Origin: an uncultured Spirochaetales bacterium | Lineage (GTDB): Bacteria > Spirochaetota > Spirochaetia > Sphaerochaetales > Sphaerochaetaceae | Assembly (NCBI GenBank): GCA_949293595.1 | Contig: CASFDW010000002.1 | Coordinates: 124,001 to 188,000, forward strand | DNA: 64,000 nucleotides | Reading direction: 5' to 3' | In this document: positions 53,106 to 60,379 of the stretch, piece after piece | Layout of the letters: the number at the start of each line of letters is the position of its first letter | Position numbering within the stretch: position 1 is the stretch's first letter | Made by a program: the position numbers and the translations under genes | The notes under the pieces: generated by a model | Databases searched by the model: none | Seen by the model: the letters and a program-made list of their open reading frames with translations, nothing else | What the model was told of the DNA's origin: nothing

Positions 53106-55025
53106 ATGTCCCAGGACGACAGTAACAGGCTGGACAGCCTTCCATATTACGATGGAAGGCTCGGGTACGAGCTTGTTGATGGAAAAACGATATTCCGCCT
53201 GTGGGCGCCTAGCGCATCAAGCGTGCTCATCAGGCTTTATGAGGACGGGCTATTCCTGCCCCCATACAAGGAAAGCTATCTCGAGAGACATCCGGACGGA
53301 CACTATGAGACAAGCTTTGATGAAAACCTCGACGGAACCTATTACGACTATGTCGTCACAACCAATGGAAGAAGCTATGAAAGCGGGGACCCATATGCCA
53401 GGAGCTGTGGGGCGAACGGGCTCAGGAGCATGGTGCTCGATCTGGAAAGAACCAATCCAGAGGGATGGGACAAGGACAGGCCGCCAAAGAGGCAGAAGGA
53501 GGACATCATATATGAGATCCATGTGAAGGATTTCACGTTCCAGCGCTTCAGCGGGGTCACCGAGGAACACAGGGGCAAATACCTGGGTCTTGCGGAACGC
53601 GGCACCAGGCTCATCTTCGACACGTCCTGCAAGACAGGCCTCGACTATCTGGCGGACCTCGGGATCACCCACGTGCAGCTCATGCCTGTCTTCGACTTCG
53701 GATCCGTGGATGAGATGGGTTCCGACCAGAAGTTCAACTGGGGATACGATCCGCAGAACTACAATGTGCCCGAAGGCTCCTACTCCACCGACCCCGAGCA
53801 CGGGGAGGTGCGGGTAAGGGAGCTCAAGACCATGATCAAAGCCATGCACGAGGCGGGGCTCAGGGTAGTGATGGATGTCGTATACAACCACACATACCAT
53901 CTGGACTCATGCCTTTTCAGGACGGAACCATGGTATTTCTACAGGCAGAACGCCGACGGAAGCTCGAGCAACGGCTCGGGATGCGGGAACGACATCGCAT
54001 CGGAGCGTCCGATGGTCCACAGATATATTCTGGACTCGGTGCTCTACTGGGCGGAGGAATACCATGTCGACGGCTTCAGATTCGACCTCATGGGGCTCAT
54101 AGACACCAATCTGATGAACGACATCCGTCAGAAGCTGGACGAAAAATACGGCAAGGGGGAAAAGCTCATATACGGCGAGCCGTGGGCGGCGGGAGGAACT
54201 GCCGTGAAGGCGGGATTCCAGCTTGCGGACAAGAACGCGATGGCACTGCTCGACAAGAATATCGGGGCCTTCTGCGACTCGACGCGGGATTTGGTCAAGG
54301 GAAGCAATTTCGATGCGTCCTCCCTCGGCTTCGCCAACGGAGGGACCGTCGACATGAACCTGCTGAAGCATGCTGTGCTCGGATGGAACCCGGGAGACTG
54401 GCATTTCAGCACGAAGGCTCCCAGCCAGACGATAACATATCTCTCCAGCCATGACGACTGGACGCTCTGGGACAAGCTCGTGCTCACGATGGACGAGGAC
54501 GAGGAATTCGTACGGCTGACCCCCGAGGTCCTGGAGGCCAACCGCCTTGCTGCGGCCATGTATTTCACGATGCAGGGCAGACCGTTCATGCTCTCGGGGG
54601 AGGAGATGGCCAGGACCAAGGTCGGGGTGAAGAACTCATACTGCTCACCCCTTTTCATAAACCGCTTCGACTGGGCCAGGACAAAGGAGGCCCGGACGCT
54701 CGTGGAGTACTACAAGGGGCTGATAAGCCTCAGAAAGAGCATCCCCGCATTGACGGACAAGAGCCAGGGGGCCAAGAACAGGCTGCTTGAATTCAGGATA
54801 GTGGGAAAGCACACCGTGAAGATACGTCTCGACAACAGGGGCGACGACAAATACAAGGAGATCCTGCTGATCTACACCCAGGAAAGGGAGATGCAGCGCC
54901 TGCAGCTGGACGGCAGATGGTCCGTGCTTATGGACGGCGAGGTATCGGACAGGAGGAAGGATCCGATTTTGGTGGACGGATTCATCAACACCAGGGGGCC
55001 GGAGGCCATACTCCTTGCCCGCTAG
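53106..55025 (+). CDS. pulA: Type I pullulanase / glycogen-debranching GH13 enzyme
   Basis: 639 residues, no signal peptide, so intracellular. An N-terminal CBM48-like domain (FRLWAPSASSVLIRLYEDG) precedes the GH13 barrel. The type I pullulanase motif (Y/F)NWGYDP is FNWGYDPQNY near residue 217. Catalytic residues: GFRFDLMGLID (nucleophile Asp), IYGEPWAAGG (Glu), YLSSHDDWTLWD (Asp). It cleaves alpha-1,6 branches in glycogen or maltodextrins. GGGGGAGAATAAGA precedes the ATG. A palindrome over its promoter implies repression. It overlaps the convergent rhomboid gene by four bases. Confidence 0.93.
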   Translation: MSQDDSNRLDSLPYYDGRLGYELVDGKTIFRLWAPSASSVLIRLYEDGLFLPPYKESYLERHPDGHYETSFDENLDGTYYDYVVTTNGRSYESGDPYARSCGANGLRSMVLDLERTNPEGWDKDRPPKRQKEDIIYEIHVKDFTFQRFSGVTEEHRGKYLGLAERGTRLIFDTSCKTGLDYLADLGITHVQLMPVFDFGSVDEMGSDQKFNWGYDPQNYNVPEGSYSTDPEHGEVRVRELKTMIKAMHEAGLRVVMDVVYNHTYHLDSCLFRTEPWYFYRQNADGSSSNGSGCGNDIASERPMVHRYILDSVLYWAEEYHVDGFRFDLMGLIDTNLMNDIRQKLDEKYGKGEKLIYGEPWAAGGTAVKAGFQLADKNAMALLDKNIGAFCDSTRDLVKGSNFDASSLGFANGGTVDMNLLKHAVLGWNPGDWHFSTKAPSQTITYLSSHDDWTLWDKLVLTMDEDEEFVRLTPEVLEANRLAAAMYFTMQGRPFMLSGEEMARTKVGVKNSYCSPLFINRFDWARTKEARTLVEYYKGLISLRKSIPALTDKSQGAKNRLLEFRIVGKHTVKIRLDNRGDDKYKEILLIYTQEREMQRLQLDGRWSVLMDGEVSDRRKDPILVDGFINTRGPEAILLAR

Positions 55026-55645
55026 CGCCACCTTCCGAACGGATTGATGTTCATCCTGACAACGACATACACAAGGCCCACGGCAAGTCCGAAAAGATGT
55101 GTCATGTGGGCTATCCCGTCGTAAGAGAACTGCATGACGAACTCGATCAGGAAATATGCAATGACAAGCACGTAGGCCTTCACTGGCAGCAGACCCATCA
55201 CATAAACGACGGAGGACGGGAAAAGCACCGCGAATAGCAGCATGACGGCATATTCCGCCCCGGAGGCACCGAGAAGGAAATAGAAATAATTGCCTGTGAG
55301 ATAGTAGTAGAAGAAAGTCAGCACTCCCGAAAGGATCCCCGTGACGAAATAATAAAGCAGGAACTCCCTGCTTCCGACATACCTTTCGACCATCGTGCCG
55401 AAAATGAACAGCCCGAGCATGTTCGAAAAGAGATGCATGATGCTTCCGTGCACGAACATGTATGTGACGAACTGGTAGTAGCGGTGCCCGGACAACACCA
55501 TGAACGGACTCATGGCCAGGCGGACACCGAGTCCGGGATAGATGTATGCGGACAGAAAATAGACAAATATGTTGACCGCGATCAGAAGCTGCGTGACGTT
55601 ACGGAACGAATATCTGAATTTTCTGTTTATTATGCAGTCCCTCAT
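55022..55645 (-). CDS. Rhomboid-family intramembrane serine protease
   Basis: 207 residues, six membrane segments. Family motifs: the HLFSNMLGLFIFG segment near residue 71 (H-x-x-x-N), the catalytic serine in LLGASGAEYA near residue 127, and the catalytic histidine in AHMTHLFGLAVG near residue 182. It cleaves membrane proteins within the lipid. It ends convergently in pulA and starts near 55645, just upstream of the sRNA1 control region. Confidence 0.93.
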   Translation of the reverse strand: MRDCIINRKFRYSFRNVTQLLIAVNIFVYFLSAYIYPGLGVRLAMSPFMVLSGHRYYQFVTYMFVHGSIMHLFSNMLGLFIFGTMVERYVGSREFLLYYFVTGILSGVLTFFYYYLTGNYFYFLLGASGAEYAVMLLFAVLFPSSVVYVMGLLPVKAYVLVIAYFLIEFVMQFSYDGIAHMTHLFGLAVGLVYVVVRMNINPFGRWR

Positions 55646-55682
55646 GGAAAGAAAGGTAATACGTACGAAGAGTGCGGGTCAA

Positions 55683-55719
55683 GTTCGAAAAAAACTCACA
55701 GTGGGAAAAATTTTCACAC
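55683..55719 (+). promoter_or_regulatory. Tandem 19-bp activator sites upstream of sRNA1
   Basis: Site A GTTCGAAAAAAACTCACAG (55683-55701) and site B GTGGGAAAAATTTTCACAC (55701-55719). Site B is a near-perfect palindrome GTGnGAAAAnTTTTCnCAC. The offset is 18 bp; site B ends 56 bp before the -24 GG. Confidence 0.7.
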
Positions 55720-55772
55720 CTAGAATATCTGTAAAACACTCAAAATCATGCAAAAACAAGCTTTTTTTCAAG

Positions 55773-55789
55773 TTGGCACGCTATTTGCA
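55773..55789 (+). promoter_or_regulatory. Sigma-54 promoter of sRNA1
   Basis: TTGGCACGCTATTTGCA, a full consensus match: GG at 55775-55776, ten bases, GC at 55787-55788. The predicted start is at 55800-55801. Confidence 0.92.
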
Positions 55790-55799
55790 TAATTATTAG

Positions 55800-55874
55800 T
55801 ACAGAGCAAACAGTTTTTTTCAACCTCCTTTTTTTAGCATGTGTGGCACCTTCAAACAGGTGCCCGTTTTTTTT
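55800..55874 (+). ncRNA. Candidate small RNA 1 (sigma-54 dependent, anti-SD mimic)
   Basis: About 74 nucleotides between a sigma-54 promoter and a Rho-independent terminator; no reading frame worth noting. The 5' part ACAGAGCAAACAG is shared with sRNA2. The middle TCAACCTCCTTT (55820-55831) matches the 16S rRNA tail apart from an extra A, so it could pair with Shine-Dalgarno sequences. The terminator is GGCACCT (55845-55851) with AGGTGCC (55858-55864) and eight T. It ends before the 3' end of a convergent membrane-protein gene, so it cannot be a leader of a downstream gene. Confidence 0.8.
55845..55874 (+). terminator. Terminator of sRNA1
   Basis: GGCACCT (55845-55851) pairs with AGGTGCC (55858-55864), loop TCAAAC, followed by CG and eight T. 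Confidence 0.92.
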
Positions 55875-55889
55875 ATGGATGGATCCCTA

Positions 55890-56573
55890 TCATTGCTCCA
55901 ACCTGTCCCCTCTCATCCTGCATCCGGACAGAACAAGGGCAAATCCAAGGGCGGCGATGAAGAGGAAAGAGGAAATTCCGGAGAAAAAATCAAGGAGCCT
56001 CCATGTGGCCTCATTCATTCCTCCGAACGAGGAGATCATGGAGCGCTGCAGAGGGACGACGGAGGCCGCGGCCTCGGCATGGCATATGTTCCTCGCCACT
56101 ATTGCGAATGCAGAATGATCCTTGTTCCTGCGCACGGCCCTGGACACGGAAAGGGCTATCTTGAAAAAGACATATGCGGCGATCGCTATCATGGCTGCGG
56201 TGCCGTACGCAGCCGCGTTTTTGGAGCTAATGCCGACATAGAGAACCTCCGCAAGCATGAACGCCAAAGTGATGAAGAGCATTCCCGTGAGGATCATCAG
56301 GATATCCCCGTCCCCTTTCCCGCCCTTCTCCGACGTCTCCCAAAACATGCAGAAAGACCGCAAAAAGGCCAGTATCAGGTAGAACCCGCAAAGGGAGCCG
56401 GAGAACAACGACGAGTTGAGCATTCCGAAAATCCCGTAATAAAGCGCATATGCAGTGTTCACGGAGAACGACAGAACGACGGACACGGCAGTGCGGAAGC
56501 GCACATCCTCGGCAAGCCGCCTTCCGATACCTGTCCTCAAAAGCAATATCCTGGGAATCTTCCTCTTCTTCAA
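55890..56573 (-). CDS. Hypothetical multi-spanning membrane protein between the two sRNAs
   Basis: 227 residues with about six membrane segments (for example GFYLILAFLRSFCMF and ILMILTGMLFITLAFML) and a basic N terminus. A CRM near the end is not a lipobox. No family is recognised. It lies between the two sRNA genes on the opposite strand; its 3' end is 16 bp from the sRNA1 terminator. The position may be chance or may mark a genetic unit. Confidence 0.75.
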   Translation of the reverse strand: MKKRKIPRILLLRTGIGRRLAEDVRFRTAVSVVLSFSVNTAYALYYGIFGMLNSSLFSGSLCGFYLILAFLRSFCMFWETSEKGGKGDGDILMILTGMLFITLAFMLAEVLYVGISSKNAAAYGTAAMIAIAAYVFFKIALSVSRAVRRNKDHSAFAIVARNICHAEAAASVVPLQRSMISSFGGMNEATWRLLDFFSGISSFLFIAALGFALVLSGCRMRGDRLEQ

Positions 56574-56634
56574 AAACGGCCTCCCGGAAAAACACTAGCA
56601 TGTTGTCCCGGCATATGCAACAGAGATGACATGA

Positions 56635-56671
56635 CGGCGAATTTTTTTCACATCGGGAAATCTTTTCACAC
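56635..56671 (+). promoter_or_regulatory. Tandem 19-bp activator sites upstream of sRNA2
   Basis: Site A CGGCGAATTTTTTTCACAT (56635-56653) and site B TCGGGAAATCTTTTCACAC (56653-56671). They match the sRNA1 sites in sequence and in the exact 18-bp offset. Site B ends 67 bp before the -24 GG, 11 bp (one helical turn) more than at sRNA1. Confidence 0.65.
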
Positions 56672-56735
56672 CGTGCTGGGGGTTATTCCATATCATTCAT
56701 AGCCAAAAGCATATAATTGGCGCTTCATTGCATGG

Positions 56736-56752
56736 TTGGTACGGCTTTTGCA
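56736..56752 (+). promoter_or_regulatory. Sigma-54 promoter of sRNA2
   Basis: TTGGTACGGCTTTTGCA: GG at 56738-56739, ten bases, GC at 56750-56751; one mismatch (T for C) in the -24 block. Predicted start near 56763-56765, where the sequence shared with sRNA1 begins. Confidence 0.85.
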
Positions 56753-56762
56753 TGGTGAAAGA

Positions 56763-56870
56763 CAACAGAGCAACAGTTTTTTCACCTCCTTTGATCGAGT
56801 GAAAAAAAAGTATCCAGAAGCATCGTCGGACCTCTCTCCCACCCCATTACGCCGGCGATGCTTTCTTTTT
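56763..56870 (+). ncRNA. Candidate small RNA 2 (sigma-54 dependent, 16S-tail mimic)
   Basis: About 105 nucleotides. The 5' end ACAGAGCAACAG is shared with sRNA1. A first hairpin pairs TTTTTTCAC (56777-56785) with GTGAAAAAA (56799-56807) and shows CTCCTTTGATCGA in its loop. TCACCTCCTTT (56782-56792) is identical to the standard 16S rRNA 3' tail. The terminator stem (56819-56829 with 56852-56862) has a C-rich loop CCTCTCTCCCACCCC. The terminator ends 25 bases before rlmE, so it could also be a leader of that gene. Confidence 0.75.
56819..56870 (+). terminator. Terminator of sRNA2
   Basis: AGCATCGTCGG (56819-56829) pairs with CCGGCGATGCT (56852-56862), one T-G wobble, followed by TTCTTTTT. Confidence 0.88.
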
Positions 56871-56895
56871 GCCTTTTTTCTGCTATCATCCTTTT

Positions 56896-57495
56896 ATGGC
56901 GAATTCAAGAAGGGACAAGGCGGATTCATACACACAGAGGGCGCACAGGGAGGGATATCCCGCACGCAGCGTCTACAAGCTGGAGGAGATCAACGCCTCG
57001 CACAGGATAATCAAACCAGGAGACAGCGTGCTTGACGTGGGTGCGGCTCCCGGGAGCTGGACGCTTTACACCCACCGCGAGCTTATACGGGGCAAGGGAC
57101 GCATAGTGGCCGTCGACCTGAACCCGCTCAATCTGGATCCGGTGCCTGCGACCGTCACGGCGTTCGTGGGAGACGCGTTCTCAAAGGATATACGGAAGAG
57201 GCTCACGGATCTCGGTCCGTACGACGCGATAATAAGCGATGCGGCTCCGATGACCACAGGCAACAGGACCGTGGATACCTCAAGGAGCGAGGCGCTTGCG
57301 GAAAACGTCGTTCTGCTGGCCGACGAGCAGCTCAGGACGGGCGGGAACCTGGTGATAAAGATATTCCAGGGCGGCGGACAGGAGGAGATCCTGAAAAAGC
57401 TGCGGGCCATGTTCAAAAAAGCAAAGGCCTTCAAACCGAAGGCCAGCCGTGACGACAGTTTTGAAATATTCCTCATCGGGCTCGAAAAGAAATGA
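56896..57495 (+). CDS. rlmE: 23S rRNA 2'-O-ribose U2552 methyltransferase (FtsJ)
   Basis: 199 residues, the usual FtsJ length. SAM motif DVGAAPGSWTLYT near residue 42, and the catalytic K-D-K-E tetrad can be placed at K37-region, D-region DAIISDAAPM near 116, VIKIFQGG near 158 and SFEIFLIG at the end. RlmE methylates U2552 in the ribosomal A loop and is heat-induced in E. coli. The ATG at 56896 lies 25 bases after the sRNA2 terminator; no separate promoter or clear ribosome site is visible, so read-through expression is possible. Confidence 0.93.
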   Translation: MANSRRDKADSYTQRAHREGYPARSVYKLEEINASHRIIKPGDSVLDVGAAPGSWTLYTHRELIRGKGRIVAVDLNPLNLDPVPATVTAFVGDAFSKDIRKRLTDLGPYDAIISDAAPMTTGNRTVDTSRSEALAENVVLLADEQLRTGGNLVIKIFQGGGQEEILKKLRAMFKKAKAFKPKASRDDSFEIFLIGLEKK

Positions 57496-57496
57496 T

Positions 57497-58357
57497 TCAG
57501 CCCTTCTTTAGGTTCACATCAAGCTGATTGAACGGAATTTCTATGCCTTCGCTCCTCAGCTTCTCGACTATGTCCTTCTGGAATCTCCAGTAAACGCTCC
57601 AGAAATCCGCCGGGCGTACCCACGGCCGTGCGACGAAATCGATCGAGGAGGCGGAAAGCTTGTTGACCTCTATGACCGGAGCCGGATCGGGAAGAACCTC
57701 CGGATACGATGAGATGACCTCGGTTATGGCCCTCTTTGCTTTTTCGAGATCCGTTCCATATCCCACGGAGACAAGGAAATCCTCACGCCTCTTGTCCATG
57801 GACGAGTAATTAACAATCACCGAGCCCCAGACGTTCTTGTTGCTCAGCACGATCTTCCTGTTGTCAGGAGCCGTGAGGTTCACGCACATAAGATCCATCG
57901 ACGTCACCGTCCCTCCTATGCTGTTAATCTCGACATAGTCCCCGATGTTGAAAGGATTGTTTATCGCAATCAAAAATCCGCTGAAGAAATTGCTTATGCT
58001 CTCCTGAAGCGCGAAGCCGAGCACTATTCCGGATACCCCGAGTCCTGCGATGACAGGCGTGAGGTTGATTCCGAACGTCTGCAGGATCGCGATTATGCCG
58101 ACGATCCACAACAGCACGTTCGAGCATTTCCTGATAAGCGAGCACACCATCGGGGTGAACTTGGTGCTGTGCGATGCAAGCCTGCGGAAAAACCTCGTGA
58201 TAAGCTTGGTGAATATCATGCAGGCTATGAAGATGATTATCGAGACCACGACCCTCATGAGCATCGTGCGGGGATCGAAATATTCGGCGATCCGCTCAAG
58301 AAGGGTCTTCACGTGGACTATTTCCTCCTCGGGTACAACTGTGGCAAGTATGAACAT
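57497..58357 (-). CDS. mscS: Small-conductance mechanosensitive channel (MscS family)
   Basis: 286 residues. Three membrane segments, with TM3 and the beta domain in the conserved AGLGVSGIVLGFALQESISN segment (given in parts: GLGVSGIVLGF, LQESISNF) and NPFNIGDYVEI near residue 150. The channel opens on membrane tension and releases solutes. GGAGGAACG precedes the ATG. The htpG terminator ends directly at this ribosome site. It is convergent with rlmE. Confidence 0.94.
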   Translation of the reverse strand: MFILATVVPEEEIVHVKTLLERIAEYFDPRTMLMRVVVSIIIFIACMIFTKLITRFFRRLASHSTKFTPMVCSLIRKCSNVLLWIVGIIAILQTFGINLTPVIAGLGVSGIVLGFALQESISNFFSGFLIAINNPFNIGDYVEINSIGGTVTSMDLMCVNLTAPDNRKIVLSNKNVWGSVIVNYSSMDKRREDFLVSVGYGTDLEKAKRAITEVISSYPEVLPDPAPVIEVNKLSASSIDFVARPWVRPADFWSVYWRFQKDIVEKLRSEGIEIPFNQLDVNLKKG

Positions 58358-58366
58358 CGTTCCTCC

Positions 58367-58395
58367 AAAAAAAAAGGGAGACCCGAAGATCTCCC
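58367..58395 (-). terminator. Terminator of htpG
   Basis: GGGAGA (58376-58381) pairs with TCTCCC (58390-58395); on the minus strand the stem is followed by nine T (58367-58375), abutting the mscS ribosome site. Confidence 0.85.
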
Positions 58396-58417
58396 AGGGT
58401 AAGATAAGAATAACCTT

Positions 58418-60298
58418 TTATCTCTCGAGCAGTCTAGTGAGATTCCTGGCGAACGCCACCGGATCGGAAGGCATGAGGCCTTCCTGCAGGAGCGCCTGGT
58501 CAAGAAGCACGGAGCTTGCCAGAGAGACATATTCATCATCCTCGCTCGCCCCGATCCTTGCGATGATCGGGGAATCGGGGTTGATCTCCAGCATCGGCTT
58601 TTCTTCCGGAAGGCTGTCGTTGCCCATCTGGCGGAGCATTCTCTGCATCTGCACGCTGGGCGCATCGTCGCTGATGACGACGCAGGCCGGTGTTTCCGAA
58701 AGCCGGGACGATATGACGACATCCTTGACCTTGTCGCCGAGAGCCTTCCTGATCTTTTCCGCAACCGGCTGATTCTCCTTCTTCGCCCCGTCGTCGCCAT
58801 CCTCTTTCAGATCGTCCAAGGCACCGGCCTTGTTTATGGCCTTGAGGGGAACCTTGTCATACTCATAGACTCCGGATATCACGATCTCGTCGATGTCGTC
58901 GTCCATCAGAAGGACCTCGTACCCCTTCTTTCTGTACGCCTCGATGAGCGGGGATGACTTGAGGACGGATTCCTTGCCTCCGGCAAGATAGTAGATGGCC
59001 TTCTGCCCCTCCTTCATCCTTTCCTTGTATTGTCCGAGCGACACATACCCGTCCTTTTCCGAGCTATGGTACCTCACAAGCTCCAAAAGGGCCTCCCTGT
59101 TTGCATAATCGCCGTAGAGACCTTCCTTGAGCGGCCGGTTGTACTGGCTGATGAACTTGTCGTAAAGCTCGGGATTGTTCTCCGCGATCTTCTTGAATTC
59201 GGAAAGAAGCTTCTTCACGGATCCATTGCGGATGGCGCTCATCACGCGGTTTTCCTGAAGGATCTCCCTCGAGACATTGAGCGGAAGGTCCTCGCTGTCT
59301 ATGATGCCGCGCACGAATCTGAGATAGGTCGGCAGCAACGTCTTGTCGTCGTCGGTGATGTAAACCCTCTTAACATAGAGCTTGACACCGGGGGTATAAT
59401 CGGCATAGTTCATGTCGAACGGAGCCTTGGAGGGGATATAGAAGAACGTGGTATACTCAGTTGCACCCTCGACCTTGGTATGCAGGTAGAAGAGCGGATC
59501 CTCGCTGTCGTAGTAGTTGTTCTTGTAGAACTGCTTGTAATCCTCGTCCTTCAGGTCGCTCTTGTTCCTTCTCCAGAGCGCCGAGGAGGAGTTGATCTTA
59601 TCGATCTTGTGCTCGACGGTCTTCTTGGGTTCCCCCTTCTCGTCCTTGTTCTCATAATCGTAGTTGGTCTGGTCGTACTCGAGGTAGATCGGATATGCGA
59701 TATGGTCGGAATATTTCTTTATCAGGGTCTCGATCTCGTAGCGGTTTGCGTACATGGCGCCGTCCTCGTTGAGATGTAGGATGATAGTCGTACCCTGGCT
59801 TTCGCGTTCCGCCGGCTCTATCGTATACGAGCTCTTTCCATCGCTCTCCCATCTGTAGGCCTGCTCCTGCCCCGCCTTCCTGGATATCACCTCGATCTTC
59901 GAGCTGACCATGAAGGCCGAATAGAACCCGACTCCGAACTGTCCGATGAGGTTGCTGTCCTTCTTGTCCTCCTCCTTCAGGCTCTCGAGGAATTTCCTCG
60001 TACCGCTGGAGGCGATGGTTCCCAAATTGTTGTTGAGGTCGTCCTCGTCCATTCCGATGCCGTTGTCCTTGATGACAAGGGTCTTCTCACCGTTCTCTGT
60101 GAATGTTATGTCGATCCTCGGGTCGAAGGAATAGTCCTTCAGGTCGCCGTCGACCAAAGACAGATACTTGAGCTTGTCCAATGCGTCGGAGGCGTTGGAA
60201 ATGAGCTCCCTCAAGAAAATCTCCCTGTTGGAATAGAGGGAATGAATAATAAGCTGTAACAGATCGGTTACTTCCGTCTTGAATTTCTTGCTTGCCAT
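58418..60298 (-). CDS. htpG: Molecular chaperone HtpG (Hsp90)
   Basis: 626 residues. The GHKL ATPase site is visible: LRELISNASDALDKLKYLSL region (N-box), IKDNGIGMDEDDL (G1), and LIGQFGVGFYSAFMVS (G2). Middle and dimerisation domains follow and the C terminus ends RLLER. The ATG at 60298 (MASKKFKTEVTDLLQL) is standard; the frame upstream is leader. An inverted repeat TCCACAAA/TTTGTGGA in the gap to the divergent ROK gene may be an operator. Confidence 0.97.
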   Translation of the reverse strand: MASKKFKTEVTDLLQLIIHSLYSNREIFLRELISNASDALDKLKYLSLVDGDLKDYSFDPRIDITFTENGEKTLVIKDNGIGMDEDDLNNNLGTIASSGTRKFLESLKEEDKKDSNLIGQFGVGFYSAFMVSSKIEVISRKAGQEQAYRWESDGKSSYTIEPAERESQGTTIILHLNEDGAMYANRYEIETLIKKYSDHIAYPIYLEYDQTNYDYENKDEKGEPKKTVEHKIDKINSSSALWRRNKSDLKDEDYKQFYKNNYYDSEDPLFYLHTKVEGATEYTTFFYIPSKAPFDMNYADYTPGVKLYVKRVYITDDDKTLLPTYLRFVRGIIDSEDLPLNVSREILQENRVMSAIRNGSVKKLLSEFKKIAENNPELYDKFISQYNRPLKEGLYGDYANREALLELVRYHSSEKDGYVSLGQYKERMKEGQKAIYYLAGGKESVLKSSPLIEAYRKKGYEVLLMDDDIDEIVISGVYEYDKVPLKAINKAGALDDLKEDGDDGAKKENQPVAEKIRKALGDKVKDVVISSRLSETPACVVISDDAPSVQMQRMLRQMGNDSLPEEKPMLEINPDSPIIARIGASEDDEYVSLASSVLLDQALLQEGLMPSDPVAFARNLTRLLER

Positions 60299-60325
60299 TA
60301 TAATACCTCTCAATAAGGAAAAATA

Positions 60326-60359
60326 TCCACAAAACACAAATTCGGCAACTCTTTGTGGA
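60326..60359. promoter_or_regulatory. Inverted repeat in the htpG / ROK divergent gap
   Basis: TCCACAAA (60326-60333) and TTTGTGGA (60352-60359), perfect 8-bp arms 18 bp apart, in an 81-bp gap between divergent starts. It may be the ROK autoregulatory site or a heat-shock operator; it is not a CIRCE element. Confidence 0.5.
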
Positions 60360-60379
60360 AAAAGAAATGAGAGTCTGAT

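Noticed and set aside
56716..56732. Additional sigma-54 promoter TTGGCGCTTCATTGCA
   Set aside because: Only nine bases separate GG and GC; the well-spaced site at 56736 fits the conserved RNA start.
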